A stretch of DNA of 64,000 nt from contig NZ_PCOU01000013.1 in the NCBI RefSeq assembly GCF_002979455.1, positions 1 to 64,000 of the forward strand, written 5' to 3'. Shown one piece after another: positions 8,991-16,922 of this stretch (the first letter of the stretch is position 1; each line of letters opens with the position of its first letter). Below the pieces are notes generated by a model, which worked only from the letters and a program-made list of their open reading frames with translations, searched no databases and had not been told where the DNA came from. The DNA comes from Chryseobacterium sp. MYb7. Lineage in GTDB: Bacteria > Bacteroidota > Bacteroidia > Flavobacteriales > Weeksellaceae. The position numbers and the translations under genes were made by a program.

Positions 8991-9362
8991 CTATTTAAGT
9001 TTCTTAAGACCGTTTACCGTTACGATTTCTTCACATTTTTCAAAAGTGATCTCGTAAGACGGATTTTTTTCAGGGTAGGTGATAACATAATCCGGGCAAG
9101 GTTTCTTTTGTGCATGGCTGCGGTCAAAATCTACTTTTCCGTTGGTAATGATGCTGTCTTTTATAAATTTCTCATCAATCTTGTAGGCTGTCATTGTATT
9201 TTTAGCCTCTTCAGAATATTTGAATTCTTTGGAAAGACTTTCAGCAATCACGCGGCTGTTCGGTAAATAACCGCTGCAGCTTGCTCCTTTTTTGTTTAAA
9301 ATAAAAAATACGATTAAAAGCCCCGGAACGAAGCCTATTGCATAAAATTTCAGTTTCTTCAT
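8991..9362 (-). CDS. Small membrane-anchored protein, DUF4258-like
   Basis: The 123-aa product has an N-terminal hydrophobic segment (residues 5-22) that could be an uncleaved anchor. A small domain with two short repeats of beta-prone sequence follows, ending in EEIVTVNGLKKLK. From memory this resembles DUF4258 proteins, but I would not insist. Its start overlaps the stop of the alanine dehydrogenase-like gene by 1 nt (TAA/ATG), so it is translationally coupled to it. The sensor kinase begins 16 nt downstream, so the four genes may be one transcript. The function is unknown. Confidence 0.7.
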   Translation of the reverse strand: MKKLKFYAIGFVPGLLIVFFILNKKGASCSGYLPNSRVIAESLSKEFKYSEEAKNTMTAYKIDEKFIKDSIITNGKVDFDRSHAQKKPCPDYVITYPEKNPSYEITFEKCEEIVTVNGLKKLK

Positions 9363-10552
9363 TAGAAAATTAAAAGATTGATATCGTGGTACGTAAGTCC
9401 GAAACGGTCGCAGATGATCTTCTTGGTATGTCTTCCTTTGTACATATATAAGCTCTGTTTCATTTCGTTTTTGCGGATCAGCATATTTTCAAAGCCGCCC
9501 TCTTCATCATAATTTAAAATATAGGAAAGGAAGAAATTAGAGATTGCCTTGGTTGTCGTTCTTGGCATTCTTGAAGTAAGGTTCGGAAGTCCGCAGTGGA
9601 TGACACCGTGTTTGATGACATAAGGATCTTCCATGGTAGTGAGTTCTGAGGTTTCAATCACTTTGCCATTATCTATGGTGATATCAATAATCACACTGCC
9701 TTTTTTCATTTTCATGACCATATCTTCTGTAACGATAGGCGTCATATTCAGTCTTGGAAGTGCTCCGATCACTACATCAGCACGTCTTAAACTTTTGCTG
9801 AGTTCTTTAGGATCAATAATGGAAGTCGGTACACGGCTGTCCACAATGGTATGAAGTCTTCTCAGCTTGGATAAAGAATTATCAAAAACCTTTACGCTGG
9901 CTCCTAAACCTATTGCTGCCTTTGTAGCAAATTCACCTACAATACCGGCACCCAGGACAACTACTTCTGCAGGTCTTACTCCTGTAATCCCTCCAAGCAT
10001 GAGCCCATTTGATAAGGCTAATAATTCCGAAGCGTATAAAATAGAAACGGTTCCTGCAATTTCCCCAATTAGTCTTACCAAAGCCAGCTGTTTGTATTCA
10101 TCAACGATAAATTCAAAAGCGATGGCATTTATTTTTTTCTCTGCAAGCTTTAAGAAATATTCCTTGTCTCTAAGATTGATCTGAAGTGCTGAAACCAGAT
10201 ACGTATTAGGTTTCATATACTCTATTTCATCTTCTGTAGGAGGATTTACCTTCAGAATAAGATCCTGCCCGAAAGCTTCTTTAGGATCATTTGTGATCTT
10301 TGCTCCAGATTCGGAATATTGTAAATCTGTAAAGAATGAACCTTCTCCGGCTCCTGCTTCAATAATGATCTCATGGCCATGCTCTACCAATACCTGCACG
10401 GCATCGGGAGTAATGCAGGTTCTTCTCTCGTTGAGACAGGTTTCTTTAGGAATTCCAATACTGAACTGTTTTCCTTTCTTTATAACCTCCAATTTTTCCT
10501 CTTTCGGCATTAATTCTTCTTCTGTGAAAGGAGTAAAAATATTTGTACTCAT
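9362..10552 (-). CDS. ald: Alanine dehydrogenase/transhydrogenase-alpha family protein
   Basis: The 396-aa protein matches the AlaDh/PNT family: an N-terminal substrate domain (FSIGIPKETCLNERRTCITP) and a central Rossmann NAD domain with VVLGAGIVGEFATKAA (about residues 196-211). A transhydrogenase-like core, DITIDNGKVIETS, is present. Canonical enzymes reversibly deaminate L-alanine to pyruvate. However, the substrate-site histidine that lies in YLHLA of typical alanine dehydrogenases is not seen in the aligned SALQIN segment, so catalysis or substrate may differ. It has about 40 extra C-terminal residues. It is first in a possible operon with the DUF4258-like gene and the two-component pair. 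Confidence 0.8.
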   Translation of the reverse strand: MSTNIFTPFTEEELMPKEEKLEVIKKGKQFSIGIPKETCLNERRTCITPDAVQVLVEHGHEIIIEAGAGEGSFFTDLQYSESGAKITNDPKEAFGQDLILKVNPPTEDEIEYMKPNTYLVSALQINLRDKEYFLKLAEKKINAIAFEFIVDEYKQLALVRLIGEIAGTVSILYASELLALSNGLMLGGITGVRPAEVVVLGAGIVGEFATKAAIGLGASVKVFDNSLSKLRRLHTIVDSRVPTSIIDPKELSKSLRRADVVIGALPRLNMTPIVTEDMVMKMKKGSVIIDITIDNGKVIETSELTTMEDPYVIKHGVIHCGLPNLTSRMPRTTTKAISNFFLSYILNYDEEGGFENMLIRKNEMKQSLYMYKGRHTKKIICDRFGLTYHDINLLIF

Positions 10553-10619
10553 CCTTAAATTAAATTATGTCTTACAGATTGTTTTTTACACTCAATTAAT
10601 GAGCAAAGATACATAATAT

Positions 10620-11027
10620 TTAATCGAATGAAATTTCTCTGTTTTCACCCGTATTCACAATACTCATTGTGTGGTAGTTAAGCCCATAAAGCTCTTCTTC
10701 ATACACTTCCGGCCATTCAATAATGCATAAAAAAGAATTGTCCAGGTATTCTTCAATCCCGATATCATAGACTTCTTCAATGTTTTTTAAGCGGTAAAGA
10801 TCAAAATGATAGACTTTCCCTTTTTCTGTATTGTATTCATTCACAATGGAGTAAGTAGGAGAGTTCACTTCATCTTTGCTGCCCATATTTTTAAGCAAAA
10901 ATTGAGTAAATGTCGTTTTCCCTGCTCCCAGATTTCCTTTTAATAAAAGAATATTATGTTGTAATTGAGGAATGATGCTGTCAACAACTTCCTGCCAGTC
11001 TTCGATTGTATGTATAGTGTAATTCAT
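10620..11027 (-). CDS. tsaE: tRNA threonylcarbamoyladenosine biosynthesis ATPase TsaE
   Basis: The 135-aa protein is of normal TsaE length. It has the P-loop LKGNLGAGKTTFTQFLL (about residues 28-44), the conserved NSPTYSIVNEY segment and the Walker B-like YHFDLYRL, all typical of the family. With TsaB, TsaC and TsaD it makes t6A37 on ANN-decoding tRNAs in the cytoplasm. Its start overlaps the stop of the upstream GT51-like gene by 1 nt. The ald-like gene lies 67 nt downstream. Confidence 0.95.
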   Translation of the reverse strand: MNYTIHTIEDWQEVVDSIIPQLQHNILLLKGNLGAGKTTFTQFLLKNMGSKDEVNSPTYSIVNEYNTEKGKVYHFDLYRLKNIEEVYDIGIEEYLDNSFLCIIEWPEVYEEELYGLNYHTMSIVNTGENREISFD

Positions 11028-11632
11028 TATCTCTTTAAATTTTTAGAATATAAATTATAAAAATGTTCAGTCCTGTTTTTTGCTCTTTCAGAACTTCTAT
11101 AACGATTGTTTTTAACTGGATTTTCGTATAAAGCTAATATTTCAGCTATCTCCATTGGCTGTAAATCTTTAACTTCTTTATTAAATAATGATTTGGAAAC
11201 ATTTTCAATCCCTTTTCTATTTTCTAAAAAGTCAAAATTACGGAAATTAAAATTCAGGCAATCTTTCTGGCTGTAAGAATGTTCAATATATCTGGCTATA
11301 AGAAATTGATCGAAAGAAGATTTATTTTGATACCCTAATCTAGGAAAAATGTTGGAAGCCATCTGATTACAGGGACATTCTTTTTTTTGAGAATTTTGAT
11401 TTATGATAGCATTTCCTAGAAAAATCCAGGAATTTTGGAGTAACGAGTTTGGATAAACGATATTATAAAAGGTATTGAAATTTTCTGGTAGTTTATTACT
11501 GCTTCTAACAGACCATGTAATTAATCTTTTATCAATTGTATTTAAAATATATCTGCCACCTAATTCTACATATAAGACAAATGAAAAGATAACAATAATT
11601 ATAAATAACAAGATTTTTTTTAGATACTTCAT
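11027..11632 (-). CDS. Membrane-anchored degenerate GT51 (transglycosylase)-like protein
   Basis: From the Met at 11632 (MKYLKKILLF) the product is about 201 aa; a longer start at 11644 adds four residues. It has an N-terminal anchor (about 5-24). The last 44 residues read LQPMEIAEILALYENPVKNN followed by RYRSSERAKNRTEHF, closely matching the conserved C-terminal motif of GT51 peptidoglycan glycosyltransferases (E-A-x-LAglpxxPxxY...RR). The preceding SKSLFNKEVKDL matches the family's FGK block. I do not find the catalytic EDxxFxxHxG motif near the N-terminus, so it is probably not an active polymerase. It could be a binding or regulatory relic acting at the cell wall. It is coupled to tsaE. 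Confidence 0.65.
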   Translation of the reverse strand: MKYLKKILLFIIIVIFSFVLYVELGGRYILNTIDKRLITWSVRSSNKLPENFNTFYNIVYPNSLLQNSWIFLGNAIINQNSQKKECPCNQMASNIFPRLGYQNKSSFDQFLIARYIEHSYSQKDCLNFNFRNFDFLENRKGIENVSKSLFNKEVKDLQPMEIAEILALYENPVKNNRYRSSERAKNRTEHFYNLYSKNLKR

Positions 11633-11757
11633 AAGATAAATCATTGTTCAAAAATAATCAATGAATATGATTTATAAATAAAATCTTAGCATAATCAAAA
11701 ATTTAACCTCTACCTTCTAGTGTCTAAAATTTCTATAAAATTACTTAATTTTACAGC

Positions 11758-13749
11758 ATGATTTCCAAACAGACCATTGATAAGATATTCTCCACGATTC
11801 GCGTTGAAGAGATTGTGGGTGAATACGTGCAGTTGAAAAGAGCAGGGTCTAACTATAAAGGACTCAGTCCGTTTCATGAAGAAAAGTCTCCAAGTTTTGT
11901 TGTTTCACCAAGCAAACAGATATGGAAGGACTTTTCAACAGGAAAAGGTGGTACAGCCATTTCTTTCCTGATGGAAATTGAGAACTTTACTTATCCTGAG
12001 GCACTTCGCCACGCCGCAAAAAAGTACGGGATTGAAATTGAAGAGGATCTCCGTGAAATTTCTGAAGAAGCGAAAAATGCTCAGACAGAAAAAGATCTTT
12101 TATATAAGATTCATGAGGTTGCGAATACCTATTTTCAGGAGATTCTGTGGGATGATCATGAGGGTAGAAGTATAGGGCTTTCTTATTTCAAAGAAAGAGA
12201 GCTTAAGGATGATATTATTAAGAAATTCCAACTGGGATATTCTCCGGAAAAGAAAAACGCATTTACAGCTTATGCACTTGAAAAAGGATACACCAAAGAA
12301 ATTCTTGAAAAATCCGGACTTTCCATTTTCCCAGAAAATACTCCGGCTGGTGTTGACCGTTTCAGAGAAAGGGTAATTTTCCCGATTCACAGTTTTTCCG
12401 GCAGGGTTTTAGGTTTTGGAGCAAGGATTCTGAAGAATAATGTCAAAACAGCGAAATATCTCAATTCGCCTGAAACAGAGATCTATCATAAATCCAATGT
12501 TCTTTATGGATTAAACCAAAGTAAACAGGCTATTTCAAGAAAGAATGGCTGTCTTTTAGTGGAAGGATATATGGACGTAATTTCACTTCATATGTCTGGG
12601 ATTGAAAATGTTGTCGCAAGTTCCGGAACGTCTCTGACTACAGAGCAGATTAAACTGATTAAGAGGCTTACGGAAAACGTAACCATTCTTTTTGATGGTG
12701 ATAATGCCGGTATCAAAGCTAGTTTCCGAAGTATCGATATGCTTTTAACGGAAGGAATGAACATTCGTGTTCTGCTTTTCCCTGATGGAGATGACCCGGA
12801 TTCCTTTGCCAGAAAACATCCGCAGGAATATGTTGAAAAATATATCGAAAATGAAGCGATGGATTTCATCGACTTTAAAGCGGAAATTCTGCTAAAAGAT
12901 ATCGGAAACGATCCTATTAAAAAGGCGGAAGCCATAAGGGATATTGTAAAATCGGTTTCCTTTGTACAGAATGCCCTGAAAAGAGAGGTTTATCTTAAAG
13001 AAGTTTCCAATAAATTCGGGCTTTCCGAGCAGAGTCTTTTCAATGAACTGGATGTTCAGAAGCAGATTACGCAGAATCAGACGCATCATGTTCAGCAGCA
13101 GCAGCAGAAGGAAAAAGCAGCAGCTCCAAAGATGGAAGTTGTTCCTTTGGATAAGGAGAAAGAAGATCCTTTCCTGTATGATGTGTTGTTTATGGAGAGC
13201 AAGCTTGTAGATCATATGCTGATGTTCGGGGATATTGTTCTGAAAAGAAAAAATGAACAGGGAGAAGAATATCATATCACTGTTATTGAAGAAATTCTTC
13301 ATCATTTTGAAGAAGAACAGTATATATTTTTAGTGAAAGAAAATGAGATCATTATCAGCCAGGTGAGGGAAGGTATTCAAAAGGATGAACTTAGAAGTGG
13401 AAACTTTTTTGTATCTTTTATGGACGAAGAAATTACGACAAAGGTTGTAGATGCTTTAATTCCGTTGGATGATCTTGAAAACTGGGCTTCCAGAAATATT
13501 TATCCTCCCAATTACGGTGATAAAGTGGCTGATCAGATCAAAGGAGATGTTCTTTTACACAAATACAGATATATTGATTACTTAATCAAAGAAACCGCCA
13601 AAGAGCTTGATCAGTACAGCAGTACGGATGAAATGAAATATTATGAGCTGATCAAAAAGATTACGCTGTTAAAGCAGGCTTCTATGCGATTGAGCAATAT
13701 TATCGAATATTCGCCTATCAAAGGAATCTATGTAGATCGTAAGAGATAA
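11758..13749 (+). CDS. dnaG: DNA primase DnaG with cysteine-less zinc-binding domain
   Basis: The 663-aa protein has the usual order: N-terminal zinc-binding-type domain (1-100), RNA polymerase/TOPRIM core (about 110-420, including LLVEGYMDVISL and TILFDGDNAGIKAS), a Gln-rich linker (QQQQQ, near 447) and a C-terminal helicase-interaction domain. It synthesises RNA primers at the replication fork. The CHC2 zinc ligands are largely gone: where others read CPFH...KCFGCG, this reads SPFHEEKSPSF and KDFSTGKGG, keeping only the histidine. The fold is clearly conserved otherwise. The start ATG lies right after an A+T-rich promoter-like spacer shared with the divergent GT51-like gene. Confidence 0.97.
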   Translation: MISKQTIDKIFSTIRVEEIVGEYVQLKRAGSNYKGLSPFHEEKSPSFVVSPSKQIWKDFSTGKGGTAISFLMEIENFTYPEALRHAAKKYGIEIEEDLREISEEAKNAQTEKDLLYKIHEVANTYFQEILWDDHEGRSIGLSYFKERELKDDIIKKFQLGYSPEKKNAFTAYALEKGYTKEILEKSGLSIFPENTPAGVDRFRERVIFPIHSFSGRVLGFGARILKNNVKTAKYLNSPETEIYHKSNVLYGLNQSKQAISRKNGCLLVEGYMDVISLHMSGIENVVASSGTSLTTEQIKLIKRLTENVTILFDGDNAGIKASFRSIDMLLTEGMNIRVLLFPDGDDPDSFARKHPQEYVEKYIENEAMDFIDFKAEILLKDIGNDPIKKAEAIRDIVKSVSFVQNALKREVYLKEVSNKFGLSEQSLFNELDVQKQITQNQTHHVQQQQQKEKAAAPKMEVVPLDKEKEDPFLYDVLFMESKLVDHMLMFGDIVLKRKNEQGEEYHITVIEEILHHFEEEQYIFLVKENEIIISQVREGIQKDELRSGNFFVSFMDEEITTKVVDALIPLDDLENWASRNIYPPNYGDKVADQIKGDVLLHKYRYIDYLIKETAKELDQYSSTDEMKYYELIKKITLLKQASMRLSNIIEYSPIKGIYVDRKR

Positions 13750-13860
13750 TTTAAAGTCAGATTTTTTGGTATTCTGTGACAAAAAGTCCTATAAAATTTT
13801 AGGAATAAATATTGTAATTTAAACTTCGAGAATATTGTAAAAATAATACATAATAGAAAT

Positions 13861-14547
13861 ATGGACATTAAAAAAGAATTCAGAGATTTCTCTGTAAAGC
13901 ACTTAGGAAACAACGGTTTGGTTACCGATCAGTATATGGGAATGTATGGCCCAACGAATCTTACTCCGTACATCATGGAAGAAAGAAGATTAAACGTTGC
14001 TCAAATGGACGTTTTCTCCCGTCTGATGATGGACAGAATTATCTTTCTTGGAACAGGTATTGATGATCAGGTAGCAAATATCGTTACGGCTCAGCTTTTA
14101 TTCTTAGAAAGTGCAGATCCGTCAAAAGATATTCAGATTTATATCAACTCTCCTGGTGGTAGTGTATATGCCGGATTAGGTATTTATGACACCATGCAGA
14201 TTATCAAACCGGATGTAGCAACAATCTGTACAGGTATGGCTGCTTCAATGGGAGCTGTATTATTGGTTGCCGGAGAAAAAGGAAAACGTTCTGCACTTAA
14301 GCATTCAAGAGTGATGATTCACCAGCCTTCAGGAGGTGCTCAAGGGGTTGCTTCTGATATGGAGATCAACTTGAGAGAGATGTTAAAATTGAAGCAGGAG
14401 CTTTATGAAATCATCGGTCATCACTCAGGACAAACATATGAGTGGGTAGAAAAATCTTCTGACAGAGATTACTGGATGACTTCTGAAGAAGCTAAAGGCT
14501 ACGGAATGGTAGACGAGGTTTTACAAAGATCTACAGAGAAGAAATAA
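13861..14547 (+). CDS. clpP: ATP-dependent Clp protease proteolytic subunit
   Basis: The 228-aa protein has the full ClpP signature: catalytic serine in GMAASMGAVLL, histidine in MIHQPSGGAQG, and aspartate in the SSDRDYWM segment. It forms the 14-subunit degradation chamber that works with ClpX or ClpA ATPases in the cytoplasm. The first 30 residues are an ordinary N-terminal extension for the group. It is followed by a strong intrinsic terminator at 14571-14605, so it is probably transcribed alone. The spacer to dnaG (111 nt) leaves room for its own promoter. Confidence 0.97.
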   Translation: MDIKKEFRDFSVKHLGNNGLVTDQYMGMYGPTNLTPYIMEERRLNVAQMDVFSRLMMDRIIFLGTGIDDQVANIVTAQLLFLESADPSKDIQIYINSPGGSVYAGLGIYDTMQIIKPDVATICTGMAASMGAVLLVAGEKGKRSALKHSRVMIHQPSGGAQGVASDMEINLREMLKLKQELYEIIGHHSGQTYEWVEKSSDRDYWMTSEEAKGYGMVDEVLQRSTEKK

Positions 14548-14570
14548 TTTATTCTTTAGGAATATTTAGA

Positions 14571-14605
14571 AAAGAACATATCATAAGATGTGTTCTTTTT
14601 TTATT
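14571..14605 (+). terminator. Intrinsic terminator of clpP
   Basis: A 12-bp stem pairs AAAGAACATATC (14571-14582) with GATGTGTTCTTT (14587-14598), with one G-U pair and loop ATAA. A run of seven T follows. The hairpin lies 24 nt after the clpP stop. Confidence 0.9.
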
Positions 14606-14628
14606 TTTGAGGATTAAAAAAACAAAAT

Positions 14629-15015
14629 ATGAAAGAATTTATGTTTTATATCCGCAATGCAGGGGATGCGAAAATGGCTCTTTCTGCAGATGAACATCTG
14701 GCATTTATAAAAAAATGCGAGTCCTATATTGAACGGCTCAAAAATGAAAACCTGCTTGTTGCAGCACAGCCCATCATTCGTGAAGGCTTTATACTTTCCA
14801 AAAACACTGGTGGCTGGATCAAAGTTCCTGTAGATCCCCATAATGAAGTTCAGGTGGGATATTATCATATTCGTGCTAACAATATTGATGAGGCGATTGA
14901 AATTGCAAAAGAGAATCCAGAGTTTGAATATGTTCCTTCTGCAACCATCGAAATCCGGCCGATTAAAATGAAAGAAGAAAAAACCAATTTTATTTATCCT
15001 TCAAATAATGGGTGA
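14629..15015 (+). CDS. YCII-related domain protein
   Basis: The 128-aa protein reads as a single ferredoxin-like YCII/DGPF domain: it begins MKEFMFYIRNAG, contains EHLAFIKKCESYIERLKNE, a middle IREGFILSK strand and the AIEIAKENPEFEY helix near the end. Members are small dimeric cytosolic proteins with a conserved His and Asp, some of them muconolactone isomerase-like, but most lack a known reaction. It has its own spacer after the clpP terminator. No neighbour suggests a pathway. Confidence 0.8.
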   Translation: MKEFMFYIRNAGDAKMALSADEHLAFIKKCESYIERLKNENLLVAAQPIIREGFILSKNTGGWIKVPVDPHNEVQVGYYHIRANNIDEAIEIAKENPEFEYVPSATIEIRPIKMKEEKTNFIYPSNNG

Positions 15016-15085
15016 TGATTATTTTGGCTTAAGATCAATAGAATTACATCATTCTATCAATTTTTTATACAATAAAATTTGCTTA

Positions 15086-15152
15086 GATTCCTTCGGAATG
15101 ACACAATTACAATGATGGCTTTCCCATACAGTTTTTCATTCCGTAGGAATCC
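15086..15152. repeat. Inverted pair of short palindromic repeats
   Basis: GATTCCTTCGGAATGAC (15086-15102) and its near-reverse complement TCATTCCGTAGGAATCC (15136-15152) face each other in the spacer between the YCII gene and the phytase-like gene. Each copy is itself a mini hairpin (ATTCC/GGAAT). Together they can fold into a longer arm. This looks like a dispersed extragenic palindrome; no gene overlaps it. Confidence 0.6.
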
Positions 15153-15300
15153 AGCCATATTTATCTATAGAATATACACTTCTTGCAGCTTCCTTTCCGG
15201 ATTTTCATTGGTACTCTGGTTTTATTGTTAAGAAACAATTATTATTACATTCAAGATCAGTTTACAATCAATTGATACATTCGCAGCCATAAAATAGCAT

Positions 15301-16569
15301 ATGAAAAAATTACTATGGTCTGTTGGAGTACTGGCAGTATTGGCTTCATGTAAAAGTGATGATGATACCACAATGATAAACCAGGATATTAATTATTCCA
15401 AACTCCCTCAGGAATTTCCGTTTACAAAATTAGCTACGATAAATGGAGTGGATGTTATCAACGGAGGTTTTGGATCTGGAGCTGCTGCTCATCCTACAAG
15501 AAAAGGTGAGTTTTATGTCATTACAGACAGGGGGCCTAATACTGACTTTCAGAATGGAAAAAAATTCCTTGCTCCTAACTTTACTCCAACCATTATGCAT
15601 TTTAAAATCAATGCTGAAGGGAATGTAGAAGTAATCAAATATATTAAGCTTAAAAATCCATCCGGGCAGCCTATTACAGGACTTCCAAACCCTATCGGAA
15701 TGGGTAGTACCGGAGAAATTGCTTATGATGCTTCCGGAAATGTTTTAGGCACTGATAACTATGGTCTAGACAGCGAAAGTATTGTTGCCGCTGCTGACGG
15801 TACATTCTGGGTTTCTGATGAATATGGTCCGCACATTGTGCATTACAGTGCAGATGGAGTAGAAATGGAGAGAATAAGCCCGATTGGCGTAAATACAGGA
15901 CCAAGAAAATTACCTGCTGTTTTGGCGAAAAGAAGAGCCAACAGAGGAATGGAAGGACTTTGCATTACTCCTGATGGAAGAACGCTGGTGGGAACAATCC
16001 AGTCGATGATGCTTGTTCCAAGCAAAGCTTTGGCAACCAATACTACTTTAACGAGAATTGTGACATTTGATATTATTACAGGGCAGACCAAACAATTTTT
16101 GTACAAACAGGATGGTGGAGCTTCTGACTCAGTTTGTGATATTACTGCACTAAGTAATAATGAATTCTTAGTAATCGAAAGAGACGGAAATTTTGGTTCT
16201 CAGGGTGGTATCAAGAAAGTGTACAGAATCAATCTGAGCAATGCTACAGATGTAAATGGAGCTGATATCACAGCTGTTGACGGAATGAAAATTAATGGAA
16301 AAGCATTAGAACAGTGTTCATGGGATGAAATTACCAATGCAGGAATAAAGGCTGTTACCAAAACATTAGCCGTAGATCTGGTTGCAAAACTGGGTTATGA
16401 ACACGATAAATTTGAAGGAATTGTTTATTTAGGAAATAATAAACTGGCTGTTTTCAATGATGATGACTTTGGCATAGTGGATGATGGAAACGGAAACCCG
16501 AAAGCGAAGATTTTACCTAAAACAGGTAAAGTAGACAAAGGAACAATGTATGTAGTCGATATTCAATAA
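15301..16569 (+). CDS. Esterase-like/phytase-like lipoprotein
   Basis: The 422-aa product starts with a lipoprotein signal (MKKLLWSVGVLAVLASC, lipidated cysteine at 17) followed by Lys-Ser-Asp-Asp, an acidic stretch compatible with surface export in Bacteroidetes. The mature protein matches the esterase-like activity of phytase family (PF13449 type): DRGPNTDFQNGKKF, a central DEYGPHIVHY strand and NRGMEGLCITPDGRTL, all typical. It is probably a calcium-dependent beta-propeller phosphohydrolase in the periplasm or on the cell surface; the substrate is unknown. A terminator follows at 16623. Confidence 0.88.
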   Translation: MKKLLWSVGVLAVLASCKSDDDTTMINQDINYSKLPQEFPFTKLATINGVDVINGGFGSGAAAHPTRKGEFYVITDRGPNTDFQNGKKFLAPNFTPTIMHFKINAEGNVEVIKYIKLKNPSGQPITGLPNPIGMGSTGEIAYDASGNVLGTDNYGLDSESIVAAADGTFWVSDEYGPHIVHYSADGVEMERISPIGVNTGPRKLPAVLAKRRANRGMEGLCITPDGRTLVGTIQSMMLVPSKALATNTTLTRIVTFDIITGQTKQFLYKQDGGASDSVCDITALSNNEFLVIERDGNFGSQGGIKKVYRINLSNATDVNGADITAVDGMKINGKALEQCSWDEITNAGIKAVTKTLAVDLVAKLGYEHDKFEGIVYLGNNKLAVFNDDDFGIVDDGNGNPKAKILPKTGKVDKGTMYVVDIQ

Positions 16570-16922
16570 TTAGATTTTTTTACAATTTTAAACGATAAAT
16601 CTTCGTTTGAAAATTATTCTGGAAACCTTGAAATGAACTTCGTGTCAAGCGATTTCTTTCAAGGTTTTTTTGCTTTATATCACAATTTTCATCGACAAAC
16701 TTCTAATTTATTGGATGAATTTTGGAATGAATTTTGGCTTAAATGCTATGTATGTTAATGGATTGTTGTTTTTTATGTATTTGATAATCAATTTATTTAA
16801 AAATAGGCAAGTAGATGTTTGGTTATTATAATCTGATGGTTTATGATTAATTTTATTTAATTTTTTAGTTTAAAACAGTATGTATAGCAGTGAGTGCATA
16901 CATATGAAAAATAATTCAATAT
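16570..16922 (+). terminator. Spacer with intrinsic terminator of the phytase-like gene
   Basis: The stem AAACCTTGAAA (16623-16633)/TTTCAAGGTTT (16657-16667), with a 23-nt loop, is followed by a T run through 16671. The loop contains TTCGTGT, also found in the loop of the hairpin at 18425-18474. The rest of this 353-nt spacer is A+T-rich and holds presumably the promoter for the TPR regulator; I see no other gene. Confidence 0.8.

Noticed and set aside
15016-15300. CRISPR-like array from repeated ATTCC words
   Set aside because: Only two inverted copies, with no regular direct repeats or spacers; no cas genes in the window.
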